A DNA stretch of 64,000 nucleotides, taken from NCBI RefSeq assembly GCF_900129725.1, contig NZ_FQWQ01000003.1:840686-904685 (forward strand). Reading direction: 5' to 3'. The DNA comes from Chryseolinea serpens. Lineage in GTDB: Bacteria > Bacteroidota > Bacteroidia > Cytophagales > Cyclobacteriaceae. The notes beneath the pieces were generated by a model, which did no database searches, was not told where the DNA came from, and saw nothing but the letters and a program-made list of their open reading frames with translations. Shown here piece after piece: positions 49,048 through 58,514 of this stretch. The position numbers were made by a program, and so were the translations under genes. Numbering within the stretch: position 1 is the first letter of the stretch; every line of letters starts with the position of its first letter.

Positions 49048-51012
49048 ATGAAGTTTGACAAGAAAACGCTTTCAGATTTTGATCAGTCCCTTCGTTTGGA
49101 GTGGCTGGAGACCAACGGTATAGGAGGGTACGCCAGCGGTACGGTCTCCGGGGCAAATTCGCGCAAGTATCACGGCTTGCTGGTGTCGGCACAACATCCA
49201 CCCGTGGGTCGCGTGGTGGCGTTGTCGAAGTTGGAAGAGACGTTGGTGGTGAAAGGGCCTGGCAACACGGAAGAGCGTTTCGAGCTGGGCGCCAACCAAT
49301 ATCCCGGTGCTGTGCACCCAAAAGGATTTCAATATCTGAAAAATTTTGAACGGCAGCTTTTCCCCGTGTTCACCTACGAGGCCGGTGGTGTCGAGATCCG
49401 GAAAACCATTGCTGCCGTGCACGGCGAAAACACAACGCTCGTGATATACGAAGTGATCCGCGCCCGGCGGCCCTTCACGTTGGAGTTGCTGCCATTGAGT
49501 TCTTGCCGCGATTTTCACAGCCTCACGTTTGCCAACGATGCCATTGGTACCCAGTATATTTTTGATGAAGGTATTTTTCGAACGTTGAATTATCTGACGT
49601 GCCCGGAGATTTTTATCGCGGTGCCCGGTTCAAGCTTCACCGAAAATCAAACCTGGTATCGCAATTTTGAATATGCCGTAGAGCAGGAGCGAGGGTTGGA
49701 CTATCGCGAGGATCTTTATACGCTCGGCAACTTTTCCGTCACCCTAAAGAAAGGCGACACCTTGGGTGTGATCATTTCTACAGACGATCCTACCGGAAAG
49801 GATGCGGCCAAACTGTTTGCCCGGGAAACCAAAAGAAGGGAAGGCCTGGTCGGTAAATTTTCCAGCAACGAAAATCTGAAGCGCCTCGCACTCGCGGCCG
49901 ATCAGTTTATTGTGAAGCGGGGAGCGCTCAGCACCGTCCTCGCCGGCTATCCGTGGTTTGCCGACTGGGGCCGCGACACCATGATCGCGCTGCCCGGGCT
50001 ATGCCTGGTCACCGGCCGTTTTGATGAAGCCAAGAAAATCCTGCTTCAGTTTGCGGGCATCGTCAGCGAAGGCATGCTGCCCAACCGTTTCTCCGACCGC
50101 GACGAACCACCCGAATACAACACCATCGACGCCACACTCTGGTTTTTTCAAGCCATCTATCACTACTACAACAGCACAACAGACAAGGCCTTCCTGAAAA
50201 AGATCCTTCCCATCCTGGAAGACATCATGATGTGGCACGAAAAGGGTACGCGCTACAACATCAAAGCCGACGAAGCGGACGGCCTCCTCTCCGGTGGACA
50301 AGAGGGCGTGCAACTCACCTGGATGGACGCCAAGGTTGCCGATTGGGTGGTGACGCCACGGCGCGGAAAAGCCGTAGAGATCAACGCCCTTTGGTACAAT
50401 GCACATTGTATCATGAATTTCCTGCTCACCGAAAGCGGCAAAGCCGACCTGGGAAAACCCTATGCTGTCAAAGCTGCAAAAGTAAAAGAGCAATTCAACA
50501 TCCTGTTCTGGAATGAAGACCAGCAAGCGCTGTTTGATTATATAACGGAAACAGAAAAAAACAGCGCGCTCCGCCCCAACCAGGTTTTCGCCATAAGCCT
50601 GCCGTTTCCTTTGCTCACCAAGGAACGTGCAAAAAAAGTATTGGCGACCATTAGCAGTCATTTGCTGACACCAAGAGGATTGCGCAGCCTGTCGCCCACC
50701 GACAGCGAATATAAACCCGTGTACATGGGCAACCTCTGGTACCGCGACGGTGCCTATCACCAGGGCACGGTGTGGAGCTTCCTGCTGGGGCCGTATATCG
50801 ACGCCGTGATGTATGTGAAAGAAGACAAAGGCAAAGCGGAAGCGACGCGCCTCCTTTTGAAATTCTTCCATCATCTGGACGAAGCCTGCATTGGATCGGT
50901 CTCTGAAATATTTGATGGGGAAGCTCCTCATACCCCAAGAGGCTGCATAGCACAGGCCTGGGGTGTGGCGGAGGTGTTACGTGTAGCGGTCAAACATGAC
51001 TTGGTGCTCTAA
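49048..51012 (+). CDS. Glycogen debranching enzyme (amylo-alpha-1,6-glucosidase)
   Basis: 654 aa. N-terminal GDE_N domain (about 15-235: 'LEWLETNGIGGYASGTVSGA', 'NSRKYHGLLVSA') and a C-terminal GH133-type (alpha/alpha)6 catalytic domain (about 280-645: 'YPWFADWGRDTMIALPGLCL', 'RDEPPEYNTIDATLWFFQAI', 'QLTWMDAKVADWVVTPR', 'GAYHQGTVWSFLLGPYID'). It removes alpha-1,6 branch glucose from glycogen-type glucan in the cytoplasm. It is 62 bp downstream of the GH63 gene and ends convergently to a T9SS gene, across a repeat element. Confidence 0.93.
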   Translation: MKFDKKTLSDFDQSLRLEWLETNGIGGYASGTVSGANSRKYHGLLVSAQHPPVGRVVALSKLEETLVVKGPGNTEERFELGANQYPGAVHPKGFQYLKNFERQLFPVFTYEAGGVEIRKTIAAVHGENTTLVIYEVIRARRPFTLELLPLSSCRDFHSLTFANDAIGTQYIFDEGIFRTLNYLTCPEIFIAVPGSSFTENQTWYRNFEYAVEQERGLDYREDLYTLGNFSVTLKKGDTLGVIISTDDPTGKDAAKLFARETKRREGLVGKFSSNENLKRLALAADQFIVKRGALSTVLAGYPWFADWGRDTMIALPGLCLVTGRFDEAKKILLQFAGIVSEGMLPNRFSDRDEPPEYNTIDATLWFFQAIYHYYNSTTDKAFLKKILPILEDIMMWHEKGTRYNIKADEADGLLSGGQEGVQLTWMDAKVADWVVTPRRGKAVEINALWYNAHCIMNFLLTESGKADLGKPYAVKAAKVKEQFNILFWNEDQQALFDYITETEKNSALRPNQVFAISLPFPLLTKERAKKVLATISSHLLTPRGLRSLSPTDSEYKPVYMGNLWYRDGAYHQGTVWSFLLGPYIDAVMYVKEDKGKAEATRLLLKFFHHLDEACIGSVSEIFDGEAPHTPRGCIAQAWGVAEVLRVAVKHDLVL

Positions 51013-51035
51013 TCTTTTGCTGTACGAAAGACGGA

Positions 51036-51283
51036 CGCACGTCATGTCGCAGGCACGAACGATTTAAAACCTACGCGCGCAATTCAAGACATCCCGAATT
51101 TCGAGAGCACAAAACTCGGATGTACTGCACACGGGTTAAAACGAAAACCGGCAAACACCGATAGTGTCCCGCCCGATTAGAAATGCATCACCACACAGAT
51201 TCCATTGTGCTCTCCACGGGGTTCCTTGAACACGTGCGAAGCACGGGGAACGTGCGTGCCTGCGGAACGACGAGCGTTGTCGG
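51036..51283 (-). repeat. Convergent-gene element with inverted ends, copy 1
   Basis: A contiguous P-Q-R copy read on the minus strand. Its ends carry GTCGTTCCGCAGGCAC and CGTGCCTGCGACATGACG, which are inverted versions of one another. It contains GTTCAAGGAACCCCGTGGA and CTCTCGAAATTCGGGATGTC, both shared with copies at 58 and 59.5 kb. It lies between the stops of two convergent genes (51012 and 51348). No frame codes for a recognisable protein. Confidence 0.8.
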
Positions 51284-51347
51284 AAAACCGGCAGTACTTC
51301 ATCATTCTGCGGACACGCACTAGTCACTCCAGCGCGATGGGCTCCTT

Positions 51348-53267
51348 TTATTTAATTACAATAGTCTGCTTATACGCACTACCCACTCCGCTTGTAACGG
51401 TAACGATATACAAACCGGGTGTCGCCAACGAAAGATCGGGGTGGTCAATGATCGGGGCAGTGAGATTTTTCTGGTAGACCGTCTTGCCGTTAAAGTTCGT
51501 GATCGTCACCGTGGCCGGTACCTTCGTACCGTTGGTCGCGATGTTGATGGCTGGTGCGCCCACGGCCGGGTTAGGGAAAATGGATACGGAGGTTATTCCC
51601 TTCAGTGCCTCGGCCAGCGTAAAGCGCAACGTCACGCCGCGTTGGGAACTCACCGCGTTGACTTGAGTATTGAGCGGTGCCACAAATTTTTCTTGCCATA
51701 ATGTTTTCCCTTTGCTATCCAGCAAGGCCATGACGATCGGGACTGTCTGACCTTTTTGGGTTTCCACGACGAGCTGAACCTTGTTTTGCTTTGGCTTCAT
51801 CGACAGACCGATGGTCTGAATGCCGCCGGGAACAAGATCCTTGTCGAAGATGAGCGCGTCCTGGAAGGTTTTGTCTTTTTGTCCCAAGGCAACGACTTCC
51901 GTTAGCGGCTGCTTGTCTTCCACGGGAAAGACGGTGCTGAAGGGTTTCTGATAAGTCTCCGACCACACCGTCTTGGAATCTTTGTCAAGCAGCGACAGGC
52001 GGACGAGCGGGTCGATGCAATCGGGCAATGTGCACGGCGTAATCGACCAATCGATTTCGGGCCCGGTCCAGCACCAGTCGCGCTCCCGGCGATAGTTCCG
52101 GATGTCAAACCCGTCGAACCGTTCGAAGGGCAGGGGTATTATAGAACATGCTGCGATATCACTGTAGGTATAGAGCGCATGAATGAGCGTGCCGGCATAG
52201 ATGCCGATTTGCAGGTTGATGTACAGCTTGCATTGGAAGACTTGCTGATCGCCAGCCGGGTGGATGGCGGTTCCGGAGGGTGTGGGAACCAGGGTGAACG
52301 TTGTGCCATCATAGGCATACCACCGCGGCGCGACACTGGCATCGTGCATGGCGCCAAATAATTTTCCGCCGTATTCCGCTAGTGTTGTTTTGGCATAACT
52401 GAGGCTGGCAGGTATAGTCACCGCCGTGATGGCCGTGCCGTTATAGCGGTCCAGTTTGCCGGCAAAGGGTCGGTCGGGTGAGGTTGGGGTCGACGTGGGT
52501 ATGTAGAGATTTCCGTTGTAGACCTCCATGTCGCATCCACCGGGAAGCGCGATTTCATCCGGGTGCATCGTCTCGACACTAACGGTGGTGCCGTCAAAGC
52601 TGATCAGCTCGCGTCTGCCCGTGATGTGGTCCTGGTAACGCATATAGATCTTGCCTTGATAGATCCTCTTGTCGCTGGGTCTCGCCGGTTCGCCTACGGG
52701 CTGGCACGTGAACCGATAGGGCACCTGCATCCGGGAGAAGGTGGTGCCATCATATTTTATCCAAACGGTCTGTGTGAAAAGATCGAATGTGATGGAATCC
52801 AGGTGCACGGCTTCGATATAGAGCGTGTTCCCAAAGGCAAACGGGTGGTGCCCTGAAAGTTGCAGGATGTCGCTGGGAATGATGGCATCGGGAATGTCGA
52901 TGGCCGTCAGGGTGGTGCCGTCATAGCGCATCAGCTCGGCGGTGTTGACCAAATCGCCGGCGGTGTGGTCGGGCATGAAATAGAGTTGGCCGTTCACTTC
53001 TTCAAACTGGGTGTTGGGATAAAGTTTGTAGCTGGCCGGCAGCGGCACAGCCGTGAACACGCTGCCGTTGTATTTGTGAAGCGAGAAGCTGTCGTGCGTC
53101 GCATTCTGCAGCACCAGGTACAGGTTGTTCTGGTAAACGACCATCTCGGATTCGGTCGGCTGAAGGCCGAGGGGCAATGCAACGGGGCTAAACTGGCCTG
53201 CAGCACGCAAGGTTACAAAGAGCGCAAGGAGGAGCATCCTCCACGACGTGAGTGAGGGTGTTTTCAT
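51348..53267 (-). CDS. Secreted protein with T9SS type-A sorting domain
   Basis: 639 aa with a signal peptide (1-24). The N-terminal half (about 25-370) is built of repeated about 55-residue units, each with 'YDGTTF.....P'-like strands (MRYDGTTLTAIDIPDAI, IKYDGTTFSRMQVPY, AYDGTTFTLVPTPSG), probably a propeller. A short Trp/Cys-rich module (about 385-425) follows. The C-terminus (about 560-639) is the type-A sorting domain: 'SVSIFPNPAVGAPAINIATN', 'VTITNFNGKTVYQKNL', 'GLYIVTVTSG'. It should be exported by the type IX system and anchored or released. Confidence 0.88.
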   Translation of the reverse strand: MKTPSLTSWRMLLLALFVTLRAAGQFSPVALPLGLQPTESEMVVYQNNLYLVLQNATHDSFSLHKYNGSVFTAVPLPASYKLYPNTQFEEVNGQLYFMPDHTAGDLVNTAELMRYDGTTLTAIDIPDAIIPSDILQLSGHHPFAFGNTLYIEAVHLDSITFDLFTQTVWIKYDGTTFSRMQVPYRFTCQPVGEPARPSDKRIYQGKIYMRYQDHITGRRELISFDGTTVSVETMHPDEIALPGGCDMEVYNGNLYIPTSTPTSPDRPFAGKLDRYNGTAITAVTIPASLSYAKTTLAEYGGKLFGAMHDASVAPRWYAYDGTTFTLVPTPSGTAIHPAGDQQVFQCKLYINLQIGIYAGTLIHALYTYSDIAACSIIPLPFERFDGFDIRNYRRERDWCWTGPEIDWSITPCTLPDCIDPLVRLSLLDKDSKTVWSETYQKPFSTVFPVEDKQPLTEVVALGQKDKTFQDALIFDKDLVPGGIQTIGLSMKPKQNKVQLVVETQKGQTVPIVMALLDSKGKTLWQEKFVAPLNTQVNAVSSQRGVTLRFTLAEALKGITSVSIFPNPAVGAPAINIATNGTKVPATVTITNFNGKTVYQKNLTAPIIDHPDLSLATPGLYIVTVTSGVGSAYKQTIVIK

Positions 53268-53599
53268 AAGGGTACTTTTTTGGTTGTCCTAACTTGTTGT
53301 CTGATCCAAATTAATGGGACATGAAGTTCGTTTTGTCACTTGTGCGCCGATAGCAGGTTTGTTCCATTTGCTGTGCATTTTGTTACAGAAATGTGATGCG
53401 ATAGGGACGCGCACAGCAGGAGGAATGCATGATGCTTGGCGCGTCCCTGAAAACGGTTAAGGATGTCATGACCGGCATGCGGGAATTCTGTGAAGCGCGG
53501 ATGGTCACTGGTTTTTCTTGTCCCTACAATATCCGCAACCGTTGCATTGACCTGCGTCGACCGATCTGAATGGCAACCGTCGAACGCAAGGAATGTGTA
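53268..53599. other. 332-bp interval without a gene
   Basis: One inverted repeat is visible: AGGGACGCGC (53403-53412) pairs with GCGCGTCCCT (about 53440-53449) across a 27-nt loop. No coding frame of note. The promoter of the T9SS substrate gene should lie at the left end. Confidence 0.5.
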
Positions 53600-54025
53600 C
53601 TAATAAGGCAGATTGGCTTGCACTGCTGCGCCGAGTTCTGCATTGGTATACGCCTTCCCATGGATCCCCCACGACCCATCCACGGCATGAACAACATTTA
53701 CAAAGACATTCTTCTTTGATAGTTTTCCGTCCGAGAGCTCCACTGCCGCTTCGGTAGCTTCTTTAACATAGTCATTCAGAATTTGCTGGCTGGCAAAACC
53801 AAAGGACGGCACCTTCCATTCGATAAAAACGGAAGTGACGGGAACGCCTCCTGAAAAGATCAGGTCCGGAGCGACCACCTCCAGGTGACCGATCACCACC
53901 GGGGTCATGAATTTGTTGCCGGTCAGACCATGCACGCGAAGCATCAATGCAGATAGCTGGGGCACGATTTTCTTTTCGTTGGCAGGTGAGAAGACACCTT
54001 GTGTTGCAATTACTGTAAGTGGCAT
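53600..54025 (-). CDS. Tautomerase-superfamily-like protein
   Basis: 141 aa. It begins MPLTVIATQGVFSP, so after Met removal Pro would be N-terminal, as in 4-oxalocrotonate tautomerase-type enzymes. A second strand-helix unit ('VTSVFIEWKVPSFGFASQQI', 'EATEAAVELSDGKL') fits a two-motif member; the C-terminus has 'VNVVHAVDGSWGIHGKAYTN'. It probably catalyses keto-enol tautomerisation or a related Pro-1 reaction. A perfect 24-bp palindrome and a Crp-family gene lie directly upstream on the same strand. Confidence 0.75.
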   Translation of the reverse strand: MPLTVIATQGVFSPANEKKIVPQLSALMLRVHGLTGNKFMTPVVIGHLEVVAPDLIFSGGVPVTSVFIEWKVPSFGFASQQILNDYVKEATEAAVELSDGKLSKKNVFVNVVHAVDGSWGIHGKAYTNAELGAAVQANLPY

Positions 54026-54088
54026 AATGAATAATTTTTAAGGATGAAACTTAAATCACTATGCAAAGATGCCGGGGCGATCATTCCT

Positions 54089-54112
54089 AAACGTTGTCAT
54101 ATGACAACGTTT
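54089..54112. promoter_or_regulatory. Perfect 24-bp palindromic operator
   Basis: AAACGTTGTCATATGACAACGTTT reads the same on both strands; its core TTGTCA-N2-TGACAA resembles Crp/Fnr half-sites. It lies between the Crp-family gene and the tautomerase-like gene, 64 bp before the latter's start and overlapping the first base of the former's stop codon. It has no T-run, so an operator is more likely than a terminator. Confidence 0.65.
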
Positions 54113-54690
54113 TAGAGCTTTGCTTTTAATTTACTCAGCGTGGAGTTGGTCATGCCCAGATAAGAGGCAACGGCCTTGCTCGAAATACGGGTCAAAAGCT
54201 TGGGCTCGTGTTCCATGACCCATTTAAGTCTGTCGATGCCTTCCATTCCAAGAAATATATAAACCCGCATTTGCGAATGGACAAAGGCAAACTCCATAAA
54301 CTTATGGTAGAGCGCCTCCACCGCGGGAAAGGTTTGAAAGGCTTTGTAGAAATCCTCCCGGTTGATGATCAGAAGCTCCGAGGGCTCATGCGCAGCCAAA
54401 AAATCGCGTGACTTTTTCTGGGTGATGAAACTGGTGATGGCACTGATGATACTGTCCTCCAGCGCAAACTTGCCCGTGATCTCATTTCCCTTTTTATCGA
54501 TTTCATAAAGCCGCAGGCAACCCGTGGCCACGAAATAAAAATGCTTGCACACCTTTCCCTCTTGCTCCAGCATGTGATGACGCTTCACCTTTTTATAATG
54601 GAACAGCGAAATCACGGCTTCAATATCGGCCTCGCTCAATGCCGTGTTTTCCTGGAAATACCTGGCAAGACGTAAATAAGCTTTATCCAT
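54112..54690 (-). CDS. Crp/Fnr-family transcriptional regulator
   Basis: 192 aa. The N-terminal cyclic-nucleotide-binding-type beta-roll (about 15-120: 'HHMLEQEGKVCKHFYFVATG', 'NEITGKFALEDSIISAITSF') leads to a long dimerisation helix and a C-terminal winged helix ('LLTRISSKAVASYLGMTNST', 'LSKLKAKL'). The recognition helix is typical of Bacteroidota members. No Fe-S Cys cluster is seen. It probably binds the palindrome at its 3' end and controls the tautomerase-like gene. Confidence 0.9.
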   Translation of the reverse strand: MDKAYLRLARYFQENTALSEADIEAVISLFHYKKVKRHHMLEQEGKVCKHFYFVATGCLRLYEIDKKGNEITGKFALEDSIISAITSFITQKKSRDFLAAHEPSELLIINREDFYKAFQTFPAVEALYHKFMEFAFVHSQMRVYIFLGMEGIDRLKWVMEHEPKLLTRISSKAVASYLGMTNSTLSKLKAKL

Positions 54691-55062
54691 AGACCAACTG
54701 AATCAAAAAATGTGTAATCCGAAAATTCCAATCGTCGAATATAGCGAATTTAAAACGGGCGCTCGCCGAAGAAGGTTCTGTCTTACAACGCCACTTTCTT
54801 TATTGTACTATTGCCGGGACTGGATTATAACATCGTTTGGTGGAACGCCCGCCTTGTGTCTTAAAAATATTTGAGAAAGCCATCACGAATTTACAGGCTG
54901 CAAAATCCTTTCAGTGATGGATGCTAACATTGTGTTGGTGTCCGGAGAGCGATCGCGTTAGGTAATTCTTTCAAAATGTTAGCCATGGAAATGTCTCATT
55001 GATGATTTTCAATCATCTAAAAAAAAATTCAAATCTATTTTCCGATCTATGGACTAACAAGA
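54691..55062. other. 372-bp A/T-rich upstream interval
   Basis: No gene seen. It presumably contains the promoter of the Crp-family gene. A run of A's at 55020-55028 and an A/T-rich stretch precede the small gene at 55063. Confidence 0.45.
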
Positions 55063-55209
55063 ATGAAGGTGGAGGTTTTTCGTAAAAATCAAGAGGCGAG
55101 AGAATACCTTAACAGCGTAGACTGGAACGAGTGGGAAAAAGTATTTGAGCAAACGGAAGCGGACGAAAGAAAGCGGGGAGATCAGCAAGCCGGACACAAC
55201 CCGTTATAG
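55063..55209 (+). CDS. Possible small acidic protein (48 aa)
   Basis: Frame MKVEVFRKNQEAREYLNSVD and then WNEWEKVFEQTEADERKRGD. Amphipathic helix pattern, balanced Glu/Lys/Arg, no hydrophobic segment. The amino-acid composition is protein-like, unlike the overlapping plus frame 55145-55459. Function unknown. Confidence 0.4.
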   Translation: MKVEVFRKNQEAREYLNSVDWNEWEKVFEQTEADERKRGDQQAGHNPL

Positions 55210-55531
55210 TTATCAGTCGGTAAGAGAAAAAGCTCTTCTTCTTCACTTGGTCTTTTTCGTTGCCTGCAAAGCCCCCAGCAGATCAATCTCAACACGGGAT
55301 ACGATCATACGCCAATCAAAATTCCACGACTTGAAGTGTAAGCGGCATCGCGCCAGTGCCATGGGCGGAGAGGTCTGGATCACACCCGCGCCGCTGCCCG
55401 ATTCCGAACCCCCCATTTTCAAAAACGGATACAACGCACCCGGCATGGGCGCAAAATGACCTCAAAATGAGCCTTTCGACCCGTTTGAAAGGTGGAACGA
55501 ATTTGGTAACGCCAACCAAAACTTTTAGCGC
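55210..55531. other. 322-bp interval without a supported gene
   Basis: Weak open frames on both strands have no domain signals. It contains the probable promoter region of the permease gene. Confidence 0.4.
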
Positions 55532-57994
55532 ATGATCCGGAATTATTTAATTGTAGCCTGGCGCAACCTTGTAAGGAATCGCGTGTTTTCAACCATCAAC
55601 ATTGCCGGGCTCGCCATCGGCCTGTCCATTTGTGGTCTGATCTATCAATACATTCAATTCGAACGCAGCTACGACCGGTTCAATGCCAACGCCGACCGGC
55701 TCTATCGCGTCACCCTGAGCAACATTGACGCCGACCATTCCCAACACGAGTCCGCTACGAACCACCCGGCTGTGGCCCCGGCCATGAAGGCCGATTTCCC
55801 CGAAGTGGAGGCGTTTTCGCGTTTGGCGCGGACCAATTTCTTCGTCAGCTCCGTCACCCTCTCCACGCAGGATAAAAAGGGAAATGCACTGGCGTTCAAC
55901 GAAGAGAAAATGTTTCTGGCCGACGCGCCGTTTCTTACCATGTTTTCCTATCCGCTGTTGCAAGGCAACCCGGCCACGGCGCTGAAGGAGCCGAACTCCA
56001 TCGTTATCTCCGAGACCATCAGCAAAAAATTCTTTGGCGATGAACCCGCACTGGGAAAACAATTGAGCCTGAACCGTGAAGTCAGCCTCACAGTAACAGG
56101 CGTGTTAAAAGATGTTCCTCAAAATTCACACCTGTCGTTCAACGTGCTCGTCTCCTTCTCTTCCCTCAGCGAAAAGTGGGGCTATGATCAATGGCGCTGG
56201 CCGGAATTCTACAACTACATTTTGCTCAAACCAGGAGCAAGCCGCACCGCGTTAGAAAGCAAACTGCCGGCCTTTGTCGATAAATACCTGGGCGACGTGA
56301 AGCGCGAGTACAAGTGGGACATCCGCATGTTCCTGCAACCCGTGTCTTCCATTCACCTCACCTCCAACCTGGCCCTGGAACAAGATACCAACGGAAGCGA
56401 ACGGGTGGTCTACTTCCTGGGCTTGCTGGGCATTTTCATCCTGGTGGTGGCGTGGATCAACTACATCAACTTGTCTACGGCCAAGTCACTGGAACGCAGC
56501 AAGGAAGTAGGACTGCGCAAAGTGGTTGGGGCGAGCAAACAGCAATTGGTCATCCAATTCTTCTTCGATGCTTTCCTGGTGAACTTCCTGGCGATGGTGG
56601 TGTCGGCCGGCGTGCTGGTGGTGGCGATGCCGTTCTTTGAGCAGATCGTTGAAAAGGATATCAGTGGTGTATTGTATGAGCATGGCTTGTGGGCAAACCC
56701 CGGCATTTTGATCCTGGCCCTCCTCATTCTTTTTATCGGAACGCTTTTGGTGGGCGCTTATCCCGCATTATTGCTGTCGTCGTTCAATCCGGCGCAGGTG
56801 TTGAAAGGAAAATTCTATAAATCGGCGTCGGGTCAATGGCTGCGACAAGGTTTGGTTTCCTTTCAATATATGTTGTCAATTTTTCTGATCGCGGGCACGA
56901 TCGCCATGTACCGTCAATTGTCGTTCATGCAGAAACAGGATCTGGGCTATGCGAAAGACCAGGTGCTGGTGCTAAAGACACCGGCCGTGTTCGACTCCAC
57001 GATCATGACCCATATTTCATGGTTCAAAGATGCCGTGACCCAATTGGCTTCCGTAAAAAATGCCACCGTCTCCAATGGCGTTCCGGGCAAAGTGCTACTG
57101 GCCCGCAACGGAGCCCGCAGGATCAGCCAGGCGCCCGACGCAAACTTCAACTGCTACCAGAAATCAATCGATGAAAATTTTCTTTCCACCTTCGGCATCA
57201 CGCTGCTGGCCGGCCACGATCTGACCAAGCAAGATTTGTTTGTCTATGATAAGGAAGCGCCGATCCTCATCAACGAAGTCATGAGCCAAAAGTTAGGCTT
57301 TGCCAAACCGGAGGATGCGCTCCACGAAAAAATATCCTTTGGCATGGGACCGAACGAGCAACACGGAGAGATCGTGGGCGTCATCAAAAACTATCACCAG
57401 GTTTCACTGCACGAGAGCTATGAGCCGATGATGTTCATCAACCCCGATTTCTTTTCCTGGAATTATATTTCCATCCACCTGGGCACCGGCAACATGACCG
57501 CATCGATCGACGCCGTAAAAAAAGTATATGACGAAGCTTTCCCCAACAACGCATTCGAGTACTTTTTCCTCGACGAATACTTCAACCGTCAGTACAATTC
57601 CGACGTCCGCCTCGGCAGTGTCTTTGGCATCTTCACCGTCCTGGCGATCATCATTGCCTGCATGGGCTTGCTGGGGCTTTCGATTTTTGCCGTGGTCCAT
57701 CGCACCAAAGAAGTCGGCATCCGCAAAGTGCTGGGAGCGTCGGTAACGACCATCCTGGCTTTGTTCTCCCGCGATTTTATAAAGCTCCTGCTGGTGGCCT
57801 ATTTCATCGCCATGCCCCTTGTATATTTTGCTGTGAACCGCTGGCTCTCGAGCTTTGCCTTCCACATCTCTCCGGGATGGGATGTGTACGTAGCGCCCCT
57901 GATCATCTTGCTGATCATCTCCATTTCAACGGTAGGGTTCATCTGTTTCCGCGCCGCCACCGCCAACCCAACAAACTCATTGCGACAGGAATAA
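55532..57994 (+). CDS. FtsX/MacB-type ABC transporter permease (paralogue)
   Basis: 820 aa, the same architecture as the gene at 8227-10686: 'MIRNYLIVAWRNLVRNRVFS', first helix about 20-40, a large MacB_PCD periplasmic domain, 'RSKEVGLRKVVGASKQQLVI' coupling helix, a second periplasmic domain, and a C-terminal FtsX unit with 'RTKEVGIRKVLGASVTTILA' and two helices. Inner membrane. No ATPase is adjacent. The 3' end abuts a repeat element and a convergent gene. Confidence 0.92.
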   Translation: MIRNYLIVAWRNLVRNRVFSTINIAGLAIGLSICGLIYQYIQFERSYDRFNANADRLYRVTLSNIDADHSQHESATNHPAVAPAMKADFPEVEAFSRLARTNFFVSSVTLSTQDKKGNALAFNEEKMFLADAPFLTMFSYPLLQGNPATALKEPNSIVISETISKKFFGDEPALGKQLSLNREVSLTVTGVLKDVPQNSHLSFNVLVSFSSLSEKWGYDQWRWPEFYNYILLKPGASRTALESKLPAFVDKYLGDVKREYKWDIRMFLQPVSSIHLTSNLALEQDTNGSERVVYFLGLLGIFILVVAWINYINLSTAKSLERSKEVGLRKVVGASKQQLVIQFFFDAFLVNFLAMVVSAGVLVVAMPFFEQIVEKDISGVLYEHGLWANPGILILALLILFIGTLLVGAYPALLLSSFNPAQVLKGKFYKSASGQWLRQGLVSFQYMLSIFLIAGTIAMYRQLSFMQKQDLGYAKDQVLVLKTPAVFDSTIMTHISWFKDAVTQLASVKNATVSNGVPGKVLLARNGARRISQAPDANFNCYQKSIDENFLSTFGITLLAGHDLTKQDLFVYDKEAPILINEVMSQKLGFAKPEDALHEKISFGMGPNEQHGEIVGVIKNYHQVSLHESYEPMMFINPDFFSWNYISIHLGTGNMTASIDAVKKVYDEAFPNNAFEYFFLDEYFNRQYNSDVRLGSVFGIFTVLAIIIACMGLLGLSIFAVVHRTKEVGIRKVLGASVTTILALFSRDFIKLLLVAYFIAMPLVYFAVNRWLSSFAFHISPGWDVYVAPLIILLIISISTVGFICFRAATANPTNSLRQE

Positions 57995-57995
57995 G

Positions 57996-58110
57996 GAAGG
58001 CCTACAAGTTTGCCGACAGAGCACGTCGTCCCGCAGGCACAAACTGCCTCGAACTTCGCACTTGTTCAAGGGACCCCGTGGATAGCGCAATGAAATTCGT
58101 GTGGTGATGC
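57996..58110 (+). repeat. P module of the convergent-gene element, extra tandem copy
   Basis: About 115 bp beginning GAAGGCCTACAAGTTTGCCG, repeated 122 bp later at 58118 (GAAGCCCTACAGATTTGCCG). Shared blocks include ACCCCGTGGATAGCGCAATG and GTGTGGTGATGCA. It starts 2 bp past the permease stop. Confidence 0.8.
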
Positions 58111-58117
58111 AATTAAA

Positions 58118-58490
58118 GAAGCCCTACAGATTTGCCGACAGCGCATGTCGTTCCGCAGGCACAAACTGCCTCGAGCCTCGCACGCGTTCAAGGAACCCCG
58201 TGGATAGCGCAATGAAATCCGTGTGGTGATGCATTTCGAAGGGGGCGGAACGCTTTCGGTGTGCGCTTGGCATTATTCAACGTGGAGCACATCTCATGTC
58301 ATATAAAACAAAACGAATCCCTGGATCTGCAGGGTGACGCGTTCTGAACGAGCGGCGCGCTATCTGTACTTGCCGGGTTTCGTTTTATTTCTCGTGCAGT
58401 GCTTCCGGATTCACTGCTCTCGAAACTCGGGATGTCTTGAATTACGAGCGTGCGTTTTTAAACCATTCGTGCCTGCGACATGACGTGCGG
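58118..58490 (+). repeat. Convergent-gene element with inverted ends, copy 2
   Basis: P module (58118-58235), a variable middle containing GGGCGGAACGCTTTCGGTGT, and R module (58340-58490) with CTCTCGAAACTCGGGATGTC and CCATTCGTGCCTGCGACATG. The outer ends (ATGTCGTTCCGCAGGCAC and GTGCCTGCGACATGACG) are inverted repeats. Located between convergent gene stops at 57994 and 58515. Confidence 0.8.
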
Positions 58491-58514
58491 GCCCTGCGAC
58501 ATATCGATAGGGTG

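Noticed and set aside
55145-55459. 104-codon plus-strand frame before the second permease
   Set aside because: Composition not protein-like and overlaps a more plausible small frame; no homology pattern recognised.
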